Below, piece after piece: positions 26,086 through 34,828 of a stretch of 64,000 nucleotides of DNA. Origin of the DNA: Nitrospira defluvii (lineage in GTDB: Bacteria; Nitrospirota; Nitrospiria; Nitrospirales; Nitrospiraceae); the NCBI GenBank assembly GCA_000196815.1, contig FP929003.1, positions 2,007,501-2,071,500 of the forward strand, written 5' to 3'. Positions within the stretch are counted from its first letter, which is position 1. Each line of letters begins with the position of its first letter. Below the pieces are notes generated by a model that was not told where the DNA came from, searched no databases, and saw only the letters and a list, made by a program, of their open reading frames with translations. The position numbers and the translations under genes are program-made.

Positions 26086-27777
26086 TCACGCCGCCGGCTC
26101 CAAGGCGTACACCACTTCCACGCAATTGCCCTTGCCATGGAAGTTGATTTTCTGGCACAGGGAGCTGATGAGCGCAATCCCGCGTCCCGCACCTGTGTCG
26201 TTCATCGCCAAATCCGTATTCGGCCGTGTAAAATCGAATCCAGGTCCACTGTCTTCAATGCGGATCGTCAGCTGGCTTCCTCTATGCAACGGCACATGGG
26301 TTAAGGCAATTCTGACCTGCCCGTCGCGCAACTCGGCGAGGCGCGCGTCGCGCTCCCGGTAGTAGGCATCGAATCCTTCCGGCGAGTGTTTCAAGGATGA
26401 GTCCAAACCCAACAGGCCATGGTCGATGGCATTCGTCATCAACTCGGCCAGGATTGTGAACAGGCGCTCTTTGTGTTGGGGCAATCCCGGCACTTGATTC
26501 AGTATCTGCAGCAGCTCGGGCACTGGATCGACGGCGCGAACCGCGTCCGGGGAAAGGCTCAGCTCCATCCGCCACTCCAGTGGCCATGGAGGTTGTGGAG
26601 GGGCGGTCGTCTCAGGGGCCAGCAAGCGAGCCGTGATGAGGTCGCAGGGGAGTTCCACCAACGTGACGTCGTCTTGTTGAACGGTTCCGGCGGTGAACGA
26701 TGTGAGGCTGGCGAGAATCTCATCGAACAGCCGGTCAGGTTCCCGGTTATTAGTGAGGCCCTCGATGAGGCGGGACTCACCAAACTGGTTGCCGGTGGGA
26801 TTACAGGCTTCAATGACGCCATCGGAGTAGAGATATAGGCGATCCCCCGGTTCAAGCGAGACTTCCTGCATCCCGGTGTGGAGATCTGCCTCATCCAGCA
26901 CGCCCAGCGGTGGATGCTGGGATGGGACTTGGAGACGGCATCCCGCGCCGGAGTTGAAGACCAGGACATCGGGTAATCCGCCGTTCCAGATGGCGGCACT
27001 CCCGCGTCGGGCATCGAGCTCGACCAGACTGGCGGCGCAGAACAATCCGGTCGGCAGGGTTCGTTTTAGCTTCCGATTGAGTTCGATCAGGATATCGCGG
27101 AGCGTGAATCCTCGCTCGGTCATACGATAGAAGATATCAGCGACAGGTAGCGCTCCAATAGCCGCCGAGAGTCCGTGCCCGGTAAAGTCGCCGATCATGA
27201 GGTGGAGTACGCCTGTCGGGTGCGTCGCCGCCAGAATCAAGTCGCCGCTGAGAGTCGCGGCAGGAGCCAGATGGTAGTTGATGCCGATCTGGTCCAGGCA
27301 ACCGCCCCCCAGGACATTGTTCCTGATGGTGCTGGCCACGTCCTGCTCATGAAGAAACCGTGCGTGGTGACCTTCCAGTTCATCCTTTTGCGCCGTTACC
27401 GTGGCGTGAAGATTCTGGATGCGTTCCCAGGCGGCGATCTTGGCGCGGAGAATGGTGTGATTGTACGGCTTGGTGAGAAAATCGTCTCCGCCATGGGCGA
27501 TGCATTTGGCCAAGACGTCTTCGTTGGTGACGGCGGTCAAAAATATCACAGGCACGAAGCGGGATCCGGTCTGTTGTTTAATCAGCTTGGTCGCCTGGTA
27601 GCCGTCCATCTCCGGCATCATGAGGTCCATGATCACGAGATCCGGCTGCTCCTGCTCGAAGAGCGCAACGGCTTGTTTGCCGTCTTCGGCCAGGACCACG
27701 GTATGGCCGTCCTTGCCCAGCAGGGCCTCCAGAATGCGGCGGTTGACTATGGTGTCGTCAGCGACCAGTATTTTCAT
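26086..27777 (-). CDS. Receiver - PP2C (SpoIIE/RsbU) phosphatase - HATPase fusion
   Basis: This 563-residue protein combines three modules. Residues 1-120 form a response-regulator receiver with acidic pair DD at 7-8, phospho-acceptor D51 in VIMDLMMPEMDG and lysine in LTKPYN. Residues about 165-385 are a PP2C-type SpoIIE phosphatase (LSGDLILAA, GDFTGHGLSAAIGALP, YSDGVIEACN, QQDDVTLVEL). Residues about 415-560 are an anti-sigma-type HATPase (ELMTNAIDHG, IEDSGPGFDF, GRGIALI). Such proteins act in partner switching with the STAS protein encoded just upstream. The HATPase part could phosphorylate or bind the STAS protein while the phosphatase reverses it, under control of an unseen histidine kinase. 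Confidence 0.92.
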   Translation of the reverse strand: MKILVADDTIVNRRILEALLGKDGHTVVLAEDGKQAVALFEQEQPDLVIMDLMMPEMDGYQATKLIKQQTGSRFVPVIFLTAVTNEDVLAKCIAHGGDDFLTKPYNHTILRAKIAAWERIQNLHATVTAQKDELEGHHARFLHEQDVASTIRNNVLGGGCLDQIGINYHLAPAATLSGDLILAATHPTGVLHLMIGDFTGHGLSAAIGALPVADIFYRMTERGFTLRDILIELNRKLKRTLPTGLFCAASLVELDARRGSAAIWNGGLPDVLVFNSGAGCRLQVPSQHPPLGVLDEADLHTGMQEVSLEPGDRLYLYSDGVIEACNPTGNQFGESRLIEGLTNNREPDRLFDEILASLTSFTAGTVQQDDVTLVELPCDLITARLLAPETTAPPQPPWPLEWRMELSLSPDAVRAVDPVPELLQILNQVPGLPQHKERLFTILAELMTNAIDHGLLGLDSSLKHSPEGFDAYYRERDARLAELRDGQVRIALTHVPLHRGSQLTIRIEDSGPGFDFTRPNTDLAMNDTGAGRGIALISSLCQKINFHGKGNCVEVVYALEPAA

Positions 27778-28076
27778 GCGACGGTGAACAACGAGTGAAA
27801 GTTGGCGATCCTGAGAATTTTCTTGATCTCCGACGAACAGTTCGCTAGGTGTACTCTCGTCTTGCTCCCGCCTGCGCGCTCACGCAGCTTGAGCAACATG
27901 CCGAGGCCGGAACTGTCGATGTAATCAATTCGACCAAAATCCACCATATAGTGGCTGGTGGGTTCAGCGCTCCGTTGATAGGCGTCCTGGAACTCCTGGT
28001 AAATCTTGCCATCGAAACGTCCGACCGGCTTGAACGTCAGTGTTGTGCCGTCCGGTGAAGCTTCCACAGTGAGCAT
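27774..28076 (-). CDS. STAS-domain anti-sigma factor antagonist
   Basis: The 100-residue protein is a single STAS domain of the RsbV/SpoIIAA type. The phosphorylatable serine lies in the canonical VDFGRIDYIDSSGLGMLL. The start is ATG 28076, after AAGGAGAAAGGT; a longer open frame upstream runs into the neighbouring IS3 and is not part of the gene. It overlaps the receiver-phosphatase gene by four bases, so the two proteins are made together as a partner-switching pair. No sigma factor is adjacent, so the output target is unknown. Confidence 0.9.
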   Translation of the reverse strand: MLTVEASPDGTTLTFKPVGRFDGKIYQEFQDAYQRSAEPTSHYMVDFGRIDYIDSSGLGMLLKLRERAGGSKTRVHLANCSSEIKKILRIANFHSLFTVA

Positions 28077-28346
28077 ACCTTTCTCCTTCTTCTTGTTCTC
28101 TCTCCGCTCATATCGGCCCTCTGTCAGGTTTTCTTGAGTCCGTACGTGATCCTGCCGCCAGGGGTCCGTTGGTGTCGAACATCGAGCTTCGCGATCATTT
28201 TCCCAACAGCCGAGCGTAACGGGTAAGAATAACCGTGCTGGACGGCTGAGTGCATAGAGGTGGCTCCGGAAATTCGGACAGTGTGGTAAGTGGTAGCCTG
28301 GCTTCACCGAAGCCACCAGGTGGTGGCGAACCAGAGGAGCGAGGCG

Positions 28347-28646
28347 ATGAAGAGCACACGACGGAATCACGGAGCGACGGTTAAGGCCCAAGTGGCCTTG
28401 GCGGCAGTCAAAGGCGACAAGACGCTGGCGGAATTGGCCGAGCAGTTCCGGGTCCATCCCACGCAAATCACCGAATGGAAACAACAATTGCTGGCGCGGG
28501 CCGCTGATGTCTTTGGTGGGACCACGCCGACGGCCGACACGCCGGATCTCAAGACCCTCCACGCCCAAATTGGCCAACTGGCCCTGGAGAATGATTTTTT
28601 AGCCGGGGCGCTCACCAAGGCGGGCTTACGGAGCGCAAAGCCATGA
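28347..28646 (+). CDS. IS3-family transposase OrfA
   Basis: This 99-residue protein carries the helix-turn-helix that binds the IS ends (AEQFRVHPTQITEWKQQLL), followed by a leucine-zipper-like region (LKTLHAQIGQLALENDFLAGAL). The start is ATG 28347 after AGGAG; the open frame begins earlier. Its stop overlaps the ATG of orfB, so OrfB can be made by re-initiation or frameshifting. Confidence 0.88.
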   Translation: MKSTRRNHGATVKAQVALAAVKGDKTLAELAEQFRVHPTQITEWKQQLLARAADVFGGTTPTADTPDLKTLHAQIGQLALENDFLAGALTKAGLRSAKP

Positions 28647-29473
28647 TCGATCGCCCCCATCTACTCCCGGTCCGGCGGCAATGCCAGCTGCTGAAGCTGG
28701 CCCGCTCGACCGCGTACTACCACCCGACGCCGGTATCAGAGACGGGACTCGCGCTGATGCGGCGGATTGACGAACTGCATCTGCACTATCCGTTTGCGGG
28801 CGCCCGCATGCTGCGCGATCTCTTGCGGCAAGAGGGCCAGGCCGTTGGCAGGCGACATGTGGCCACCCTGATGCGCCGCATGGGCCTGGAGGCCCTGTAT
28901 CGGAAGCCGGCTCTCAGCCGACGGCATCCGGCCCATCAGGTTTACCCCTATCTCTTGCGCGACCTCACGATCTTGCGGCCCAATCATGTCTGGGCCGCCG
29001 ATATTACCTATATCCCGATGGCGCGGGGCTTTGTGTACTTGTTTGCGGTGCTCGACTGGGCCAGTCGCCGGGTGTTGGCGTGGCGGCTGTCCAACACGCT
29101 GACGACCGATTTCTGTCTCGATGCGGTGCAGGACGCCGTGGGCCGCTATGGTCCACCTGAGATCTTCAATACCGATCAAGGGTGCCCATTTACTAGCCAG
29201 GAGTTCACGGGGCTCCTGACGCACCACGGCATCCAGATCAGCATGGACGGGACAGGTTGCTGGCGCGACAACGTATTCGTGGAACGCCTCTGGAGAAGCA
29301 TCAAATACGAGGAGGTCTATGTGCACGCGTACGAGACCGTCAGTGCCGCGCACCAGAGCCTGGAGCGCTACCTGACGTTCTACAACCAGACCAGACCGCA
29401 TCAGGCGCTTGACGGGAAGACGCCTGACCAGGTGTACTCTGATAATCTGACGGCACGGCTCACGGCCGCGTAA
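28643..29473 (+). CDS. IS3-family transposase OrfB (DDE integrase)
   Basis: The 276-residue protein has an N-terminal HTH_21 region ([21 protein letters not shown]) and an rve integrase core. The catalytic triad is visible: D in [12 protein letters not shown] in [10 protein letters not shown] and E in [17 protein letters not shown]. The frame looks intact, so the element may be active. Starts at the ATG overlapping the orfA stop. Confidence 0.92.
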   Translation: MIDRPHLLPVRRQCQLLKLARSTAYYHPTPVSETGLALMRRIDELHLHYPFAGARMLRDLLRQEGQAVGRRHVATLMRRMGLEALYRKPALSRRHPAHQVYPYLLRDLTILRPNHVWAADITYIPMARGFVYLFAVLDWASRRVLAWRLSNTLTTDFCLDAVQDAVGRYGPPEIFNTDQGCPFTSQEFTGLLTHHGIQISMDGTGCWRDNVFVERLWRSIKYEEVYVHAYETVSAAHQSLERYLTFYNQTRPHQALDGKTPDQVYSDNLTARLTAA

Positions 29474-30495
29474 TCAGCAACCCGCCAGGCACCACTTAAG
29501 GAATGGCCTAGGCTGTCCAACCAACCGGAGCCACCTCTGCGTCCCTGGTGGGATCGCTGTTCGTTGTACTCCTGCAACCAGTGATCCAAGTCGACCTGCA
29601 GCTCGCCCAGCGTCTGATAGATCTTCTTCCGGAACGCCACCCGGTACAATTCGTTCAGCATCGTCTTGTGGAACCGTTCACAGATCCCATTGGTCTGGGG
29701 ATGCCGGGTCTTCGTGCGGGTGTGATCGATGTTCTCCACGGCCAGGTACAGTTCATACTCATGCCGCTCTGGCGTACCACAGTATTCCGTGCCACGGTCG
29801 GTGAGGATCCGGTTCAGCGGAATCTCGTGCTGCTCGAAGACGGGCAACACCCGATCATTGAGCAAGTCCGCGGCGGTGATCGGGGTCTTCCGGTTATAGA
29901 GTTTCGCGAACCCCACCTTGCTGTAGGTGTCGATGAACGTCTGTTGATAGATCCGGCCGACGCCCTTCAAGGTCCCGACATAGAACGTGTCCTGGGCACC
30001 GCCGTAGCCCGGACATTCGCTCTCGAATTCGCCATGGGCTTCTTTGTCTGCCGTGGCCTTCTCCAGCGCAACGACCTGCGCCTCCGTTAAGACGAGGCCC
30101 TCTTGAGCAACCTTGGCCTCCAAGGCCTTGAGCCGCTTCCGCATGGTCTCCAGATCATGCCGGAGCCAGATGCACCGGACGCCCGCCGGGGAGATCGTCA
30201 GGGCTCGTTTGCGGAGTTCGTTTGCCACGCGGAGTTGGCCCCAGGCGGGTTGCTCAATCGCTATTTGCACGATGGCCTGCTCCACATCGGGAGAGACCCG
30301 ATTCTTCAGCAAGGGTTTCTGACGGGAGATTTCTTGCAGCGCGGCCTCTCCCCCAATCTCGTAGAGTTCTTTGAAGCGGTAGAAACTATCGCGGCTATAA
30401 CCCATCACCTGGCAGGCCTTGGAGACATTGCCCAGGTGTTTCGCCAATTCCAACACGCCCACCTTGGTCTTGATGATCTTCTGTTCCGTCGTCAT
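29401..30495 (-). pseudogene. IS481-type transposase, C-terminus replaced by IS3 sequence
   Basis: The protein has an N-terminal helix-turn-helix ([22 protein letters not shown]) and an rve core with D in [20 protein letters not shown] in [11 protein letters not shown] and E in [12 protein letters not shown]. After NEQRSHQGR the normal continuation (a short conserved tail with a KTPMQTF-like block in relatives I know) is missing and the frame reads into the IS3 terminal repeat until 29401. ATG 30495 follows AAGGAG. The core triad is present, but loss of the tail and of one IS end should prevent transposition. Confidence 0.8.
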
Positions 30496-30561
30496 GGTCC
30501 TCACTCCTTCCGTGAAGGCGAGGACTCTACCGGGCTGTCAGATTAAGTTCTAGCTTTCACA
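29539..30561 (-). mobile_element. IS481-type insertion sequence, truncated at its 3' end
   Basis: The remnant retains the 5' end of the element: a likely terminal repeat reading TGTGAAAGCTAGAACTTAAT on the minus strand from 30561. Its other end is missing, removed at the point where the IS3 right terminus (29538) joins it. The 3' part of the transposase is not found on the far side of the IS3. Confidence 0.7.
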
Positions 30562-30730
30562 GATTACTATCCTGATGGTTGCCTCTGGTTTGTGCGCTGC
30601 AGGCATTGCCAGGCACAGTACCACCTAGCTCATCGGTCTGTGCCTGCCAAGGTCCCCCATGCGGGTGGCGCGGTCACTGCACGTGAAGCCACGCCTCCCA
30701 GCCACATGACCGAAACGAAAGGACGCTCCC

Positions 30731-31192
30731 ATGCGAATCCATGATGTGATGTCCACCGGAGTCGTGACGGGTCAACCGATGGACACTGTGCGGGACGTCG
30801 TCGTGAAAATGTTGAGCCGACATTGCGGGGCCATTCCGATCGTGAACGCCAGTCGCGAGTTGCTCGGGATCGTGACGCTGCGCGACGTGATGTTGCCGAT
30901 GTATCCCAACTATGGAGAGTACATCCACGACAGTGTGCACAGTCGGGATTTTCTGGAAATGGAACAGAACTATCCCGAGGTCTTGGGAAAGAGCGCCGAG
31001 GAGATCATGGTGCGGAACCCACTGACCGTCTCACCGGAGACACCTATTCTCGAAGCGGCTTCGTACATGGGATTGAAGAACTTCCGCCGGCTTCCGGTCG
31101 CGGATCATGGAAAGCTGGTCGGCATGGTCAGCATCGGAGATATCCACCGCGGGCTGTTCTTCGTACGGGGAGGGTGCGATGTGGATGCATGA
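30731..31192 (+). CDS. Tandem CBS-domain protein
   Basis: The 153-residue protein consists of two CBS domains in a row: IHDVMSTGVVTGQPMDTVRDV...GIVTLRDVM and AEEIMVRNPLTVSPETPILEAA...GMVSIGDIHRGL. Paired CBS domains bind adenine nucleotides or SAM and regulate other proteins or sense energy state. No catalytic domain is attached. AAAGGA lies eight bases before the ATG. The partner is unknown; the flanking genes do not indicate one. Confidence 0.9.
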   Translation: MRIHDVMSTGVVTGQPMDTVRDVVVKMLSRHCGAIPIVNASRELLGIVTLRDVMLPMYPNYGEYIHDSVHSRDFLEMEQNYPEVLGKSAEEIMVRNPLTVSPETPILEAASYMGLKNFRRLPVADHGKLVGMVSIGDIHRGLFFVRGGCDVDA

Positions 31193-31676
31193 GTGTCCCG
31201 TGACCCTCAGAGCGCGCCAAGTTTGTCGCTCGAAGGCCGCGGCGTTTCTTGGCGGGGAGGGGGGCTGCGTTTAGGATTAAGGCGCAGTCGTATGTATGGA
31301 CCCTCCTCGAGAGCGAGGGGAGTCAGAGATCTTCTGGACCGTCTCATCTGTTCGTGGAATAGATGAGACCACGGGAAACCAGAACCTCTCTCACAATTAC
31401 ACAGCGCCGTTCTCTCGAACAGCAGTCGTGCGGATTCCGAAAGGTGGAGCAGGATATTCCAAGGATTCCTGGGAGCGCGAAAGTCTGCGGTCCATAACGT
31501 GATGTGGCGGGATCTTCGCAGATCGATTTTCAGACTGCTGTTCTTGTGGCAAAATGAAACGCCGACTCAGCAGGATTTCGCAATGTGCAAGCGCATGGGC
31601 CTTCGGCTTCCGTGCTCGCCTACCTTCTGAATTTGCACATAGGGCTCAAGGGTTCACGCGCATTCAGCGAGTGGCA
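31193..31676. other. Intergenic region with a 9-bp inverted repeat
   Basis: About 480 bases without a convincing gene. The clearest structure is a perfect inverted repeat, GTCTCATCT (31341-31349) and AGATGAGAC (31361-31369), with an 11-base loop; no T-run follows, so it is not an obvious terminator. A short frame from 31554 overlaps the tetR promoter and has no recognisable content. Confidence 0.5.
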
Positions 31677-31706
31677 TTGACATATGAACCGATCGGTCCA
31701 TATACT
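31677..31706 (+). promoter_or_regulatory. Promoter with embedded TetR operator
   Basis: TTGACA (31677-31682) and TATACT (31701-31706) are separated by 18 bases, close to a consensus housekeeping promoter. The spacer contains the perfect palindrome ACCGATCGGT (31688-31697), placed where a bound repressor would exclude RNA polymerase. The predicted transcription start is within one or two bases of the ATG at 31714, implying a leaderless mRNA. Confidence 0.75.
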
Positions 31707-31713
31707 GATGACC

Positions 31714-32301
31714 ATGACTCTTGGACGCCCGCTGGAGTTTAATCCTGAGCACGCACTGGATGCGGCGATGGAGGTGTTTTGGTGCAAGGGGTATGAAGCG
31801 ACCTCGTTGGCGGACCTTCTCGCCGCGATGCACCTGTCGAAGAGCAGTCTCTATCAGACGTTTGGCGGCAAACAGGAATTGTTTCAGAAATGTTTACTCC
31901 GGTATCAAGATCGGTTTGCCCGGGAACTGACCGTGCAGTTGAACCACGCACCCTCCGGCCTGCAATTTATCCGCAGTGTCTTTGAGTGGGTGGCCAGTAC
32001 GGCGCAGGAGCCGGCTGGCGCGAAAGGATGCCTGGTGGCGAATTCCGCCAACGAATTCGGGCAGCGGGACCCTGTTTTTGCCAAACCGATTGCCCAGGGT
32101 CTGCAGCGGCTCGAAGCCATTTTCACAGCGGCGGTCAAGCGGGCCCAGCAGGAAGGTGATGTGGCGGCAAGCGCTGACCGCACTGCCTTGGCCCGTTATC
32201 TGGTGAGTGCGATGACCGGGTTGCGGACCCTGATCAAATCCGGTCTCGATTTACGGAGTGCGGGTGCGATGGTGCCGTTGATCATGAAGGCCGTGCGATG
32301 A
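31714..32301 (+). CDS. TetR-family transcriptional regulator
   Basis: The 195-residue protein begins GRPLEFNPEHALDAAMEVFW and contains the TetR helix-turn-helix YEATSLADLLAAMHLSKSSLYQTFGGK (about 30-55); the rest is the ligand-binding domain. In-frame ATGs at 31684 and 31708 exist, but the first lies between the -35 and -10 boxes, so 31714 is preferred. It probably represses itself and the operon that follows via the ACCGATCGGT-type sites. The inducer is unknown; the neighbouring oxidoreductases suggest a reactive electrophile or oxidant. Confidence 0.88.
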   Translation: MTLGRPLEFNPEHALDAAMEVFWCKGYEATSLADLLAAMHLSKSSLYQTFGGKQELFQKCLLRYQDRFARELTVQLNHAPSGLQFIRSVFEWVASTAQEPAGAKGCLVANSANEFGQRDPVFAKPIAQGLQRLEAIFTAAVKRAQQEGDVAASADRTALARYLVSAMTGLRTLIKSGLDLRSAGAMVPLIMKAVR

Positions 32302-32307
32302 ATTTTT

Positions 32308-32340
32308 TTGCCGCATTCAGGACTGGTCGGTCCATATATG
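32308..32340 (+). promoter_or_regulatory. Second copy of the TetR operator upstream of the SDR operon
   Basis: GACTGGTCGGTCCATATATG (32321-32340) shares TCGGTCCATATA with the tetR promoter, where the corresponding bases are 31693-31704. The left half of the palindrome has two mismatches (ACTGG for ACCGA). It lies directly after the tetR stop and 140 bases before the SDR start, and TATATG may be part of a weak -10 box with TTGCCG upstream. Confidence 0.6.
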
Positions 32341-32479
32341 GGGTTATTGTGATCGTGAATAGGCTGGAGCGGTCTGTACGTATGCGGCTGCCCATGGACT
32401 CCAGTTGAAATAGAAGTTGAACAGTTCAGATGAGGCAGAAGAGTTTCGCACGCTCATTACCAAGGGAAACCGGACATCC

Positions 32480-33322
32480 ATGAAGACGACCAATCTCAGC
32501 AAATATGGCCCATGGGCACTCATCACCGGGGCCAGTTCGGGCATCGGGCGCGAGTTGGCACGGCAGGTGGCGGAGCACGGGCTTCATATCGTTGCTGTGG
32601 CGCGACGTCAGTCGAGACTGGACGAGCTGTCCAGTGAACTCAAAAAACAGTATCAAGTCAAGGTTCGAACGGTTCAGGCGGATTTGCGTGAACCTGACGC
32701 AATCAGAACCATCACCACGGCAACTGAAGACCTTGAGATCGGGCTCGCCATTTTGAATGCGGGTGCGGAAATGACCGGCGCCTTTGTTCAGGGCGATGAA
32801 CAAGCCCATCTGCAATTGGCCCAGCTTAATGCCGTGGCCCCGATGCATTTGGCCCATCTGTATGGACGGCAGATGGCTGGTCGGGGGCGTGGCGGGATCA
32901 TGTTTGTCTCCAGTCTCTTTGCCTATCAAGGCGTCCCGTATGTGGCCCATTACGCCGCCACCAAGGCCTACCTCCTGAGTCTGGGGGAGGCGCTTCACGT
33001 TGAATTGAAACCGTTCGGCGTCGATGTGCTGGTCCTCTCGCCCGGGCTGACGACCACCGAGATGACCGCGAATATGCCGGTTGATTTCTCGAAGTTGCCC
33101 ATGATTCCGCAGATGCCTGAGCAAGTGGCCCGCGTAGGGCTGCGGGCGTTAGGGAAGAAGGCGACCGTCGTCTCAGGGATCATGAACAAAATGATGGCTT
33201 GGGAAAACCGGTTGCTGCCCCGGGCGGCTCCCGTTTCGCTGTTGGGGTTTCTGCTGGGCCGGGCGCTCAAAGACGGCGCGCGGCCTGTAGGGAGGGTGAA
33301 GGCATGTCACCTCACACGGTAG
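32480..33322 (+). CDS. Short-chain dehydrogenase/reductase
   Basis: This 280-residue NAD(P)-dependent oxidoreductase has the cofactor motif ALITGASSGIGRELARQ, the NAG motif in LAILNAGAEMTG, the catalytic Ser in MFVSSLFAYQG and Tyr/Lys in YVAHYAATKAYLLS. A basic residue pair after the second strand (VARRQ) suggests NADPH. ATG 32480 is chosen; a TTG at 32417 would add 21 residues of non-SDR sequence. The C-terminus overlaps the next gene by 19 bases. The substrate is unknown. Confidence 0.88.
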   Translation: MKTTNLSKYGPWALITGASSGIGRELARQVAEHGLHIVAVARRQSRLDELSSELKKQYQVKVRTVQADLREPDAIRTITTATEDLEIGLAILNAGAEMTGAFVQGDEQAHLQLAQLNAVAPMHLAHLYGRQMAGRGRGGIMFVSSLFAYQGVPYVAHYAATKAYLLSLGEALHVELKPFGVDVLVLSPGLTTTEMTANMPVDFSKLPMIPQMPEQVARVGLRALGKKATVVSGIMNKMMAWENRLLPRAAPVSLLGFLLGRALKDGARPVGRVKACHLTR

Positions 33323-33771
33323 TAACCTGGGCTGCGGTCGGACTCACCTGTTCATTCGTGATGGCTGGTCAGGTCCGGGCGGGGGAATTCTATGAAAAGC
33401 ATGGGGTGGCTATCGATGGGTACGATCCCGTGGCCTATTTCGAAGACCACAAGGCCGTCAAAGGAAACGACACGCTCGCATACTCGTACAAAGGCTCCAT
33501 CTTTTGGTTCGCGAGCCCATCGCACCGGGATCGCTTCACAACAACCCCTGAACGCTTCGCACCCCAGTTCGGCGGCTTTTGTGCCTATGGTATTGCCGAA
33601 GGGACTAAAGCCAAGAGTGATGGCGATGTGTGGGAGATTGTCGATGGGAAGTTGTATCTGAATTATGACCGGGGCATTCAAACCAAATGGACGCGTGGAA
33701 AGGACGTGTTCATTCGTGAGGCCGAGGCCCAGTGGCCATCGGTCCAGTCTTCAACGTTCGTGCACCAATAA
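33304..33771 (+). CDS. YHS-domain protein with signal peptide
   Basis: The 155-residue protein has an N-terminal hydrophobic leader (AAVGLTCSFVMAGQVRAGE) predicted to direct export, then one YHS domain: GVAIDGYDPVAYFEDHKAVKG, FASPSHRDRFTTTPERFAPQFGGFCAYGIAEG and YLNYD. YHS domains are thought to bind metals or sit in metal/redox proteins; exported versions of this type are uncharacterised. GGGAGGG precedes the ATG, which lies inside the end of the SDR gene, showing co-translation. Confidence 0.85.
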   Translation: MSPHTVVTWAAVGLTCSFVMAGQVRAGEFYEKHGVAIDGYDPVAYFEDHKAVKGNDTLAYSYKGSIFWFASPSHRDRFTTTPERFAPQFGGFCAYGIAEGTKAKSDGDVWEIVDGKLYLNYDRGIQTKWTRGKDVFIREAEAQWPSVQSSTFVHQ

Positions 33772-33795
33772 CTGTTCATCTCACAAGGAGGAGTT

Positions 33796-34185
33796 ATGTC
33801 AATGTCTCGTCGTGCCATGTTGAATGCGGGGATGCTGCTGTGCCTGGGGATGCTGACGGCGTGTGCCACACAACCCGGAGTGGGGCATGCGGCACCGGCG
33901 CGTGAAGGTGAGGTTGTAGAGGTCATGGCGTATGCCGTGAAGCCGGGGATGGAACGGCAGTTCGAAGAGGCCAGATCGGCGATGTTCACGTTCTTAAAGA
34001 AACAGCCAGGCTTTGTTTCCGTGGCCAGCCGGAAAGACCTCAAGGATCCGAAGATCCAAGTGGACTCCTCAGTCTGGGCCAGCCGAGAACAGTACGCGGC
34101 CGCCGGTGCCGCGCTGCCGGACTCCCTACGGTCTTCGTTTATGGGCACGGTCGGCGAGTGGAAGTACTTTGGCTTGATCCGGTAG
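33796..34185 (+). CDS. Lipoprotein with antibiotic biosynthesis monooxygenase-like domain
   Basis: The 129-residue protein has a lipoprotein signal peptide (MLLCLGMLTAC, lipobox LTAC) and then one dimeric alpha/beta-barrel domain: VEVMAYAVKPGMERQFEEARSAMFTFLKKQPGFVSVASRKD and WASREQYAAAGAALP. This layout fits the ABM superfamily of small monooxygenases or sensors, but catalytic residues are not conserved enough to assign a reaction. AAGGAGGAG precedes the start. Part of the TetR-controlled operon by spacing. Confidence 0.72.
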   Translation: MSMSRRAMLNAGMLLCLGMLTACATQPGVGHAAPAREGEVVEVMAYAVKPGMERQFEEARSAMFTFLKKQPGFVSVASRKDLKDPKIQVDSSVWASREQYAAAGAALPDSLRSSFMGTVGEWKYFGLIR

Positions 34186-34235
34186 CGAGGGGGATCTGCA
34201 TACCAGTCAGAGTGAACACCGAAAGGAGAAGCAGG

Positions 34236-34796
34236 ATGTATCAGGTGCATTCAAAGGAGTCCGCTCCAGAAGCCTCCCGTGCCACCATGGAGGCGATGGA
34301 GAAGAAGTACGGGTTTGTGCCAAACCTCATCGGCGTGTTAGCGGAGTCCCCTGCGGCCGTCCAGGCGTACGCCGCGATCGCTGCGGCGTTGGAGCACAGT
34401 GCACTCTCAGCCGTGGAGCAGCAGGTGGTGACGTTGACGGTCAGCGCCGCAAACGACTGTGCGTATTGCGTGGGAGCCCATTCCACGGTCGCGAAAATGG
34501 TCCGCATGCCGGAAGATGTGCTCGCCGCGTTACGGGATCAACGACCCCTGTCCGACAAGAAGCTCGAGGCGCTCCGCACACTAGTCCTGTCCGTCCTCCG
34601 TCATCGCGGCTGGGTCCCGGAGGATGAGCTGGAGCAGGCCGCGGAGGCCGGCTATACCCAGCGGTATGTCTTGGATGTATTGACGATCGTCACGCTCAAG
34701 ACCTTGAGCAATTACGTGAATCACATCGCTCACACGCCGCTTGATCTGCAGTTTGCCCCGCAGGCGTGGAAAGCGCCGACTGCGCCTGTCGGCTGA
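34236..34796 (+). CDS. AhpD-like carboxymuconolactone decarboxylase family protein
   Basis: The 186-residue protein has the AhpD-type core LSAVEQQVVTLTVSAANDCAYCVGAHSTVAKMVRM with the redox-active CxxC (CAYC) and nearby histidine. AhpD proteins act as peroxidase-linked thiol reductants. The start is ATG 34236 with GAAAGGAGAAGCAGG upstream; the open frame begins inside the preceding gene. It closes the TetR-controlled operon. Confidence 0.85.
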   Translation: MYQVHSKESAPEASRATMEAMEKKYGFVPNLIGVLAESPAAVQAYAAIAAALEHSALSAVEQQVVTLTVSAANDCAYCVGAHSTVAKMVRMPEDVLAALRDQRPLSDKKLEALRTLVLSVLRHRGWVPEDELEQAAEAGYTQRYVLDVLTIVTLKTLSNYVNHIAHTPLDLQFAPQAWKAPTAPVG

Positions 34797-34828
34797 GAGG
34801 GGACACCACGCTGCGTGGAGATTAGGCG

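Larger units (their letters stand above)
28256..29538 (+). mobile_element. IS3-family insertion sequence, complete
   Basis: The element is about 1.28 kb with two overlapping transposase frames. Terminal inverted repeats are visible: AGAGGTGGCTCCGG at 28256-28269 matches the reverse complement of CCGGAGCCACCTCT at 29525-29538, and the match continues imperfectly inward to GGACAG. No clear target duplication is seen, and its right end sits inside an IS481-type transposase gene. Confidence 0.85.

Noticed and set aside
28121-28138. CTGTCAGGTTTTCTTGAG as the lost left terminus of the IS481-type element
   Set aside because: It has the same orientation as CTGTCAGATT at 30535, not the inverted orientation required, and the match is short.
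28077-28577. Long N-terminal extension of the STAS protein
   Set aside because: The extension runs through the IS3 left end; a good ribosome binding site precedes ATG 28076, and the STAS domain starts there.
31554-31742. Plus-strand frame of 62 codons before tetR
   Set aside because: It runs through the tetR promoter and start and shows no family similarity or ribosome binding site.
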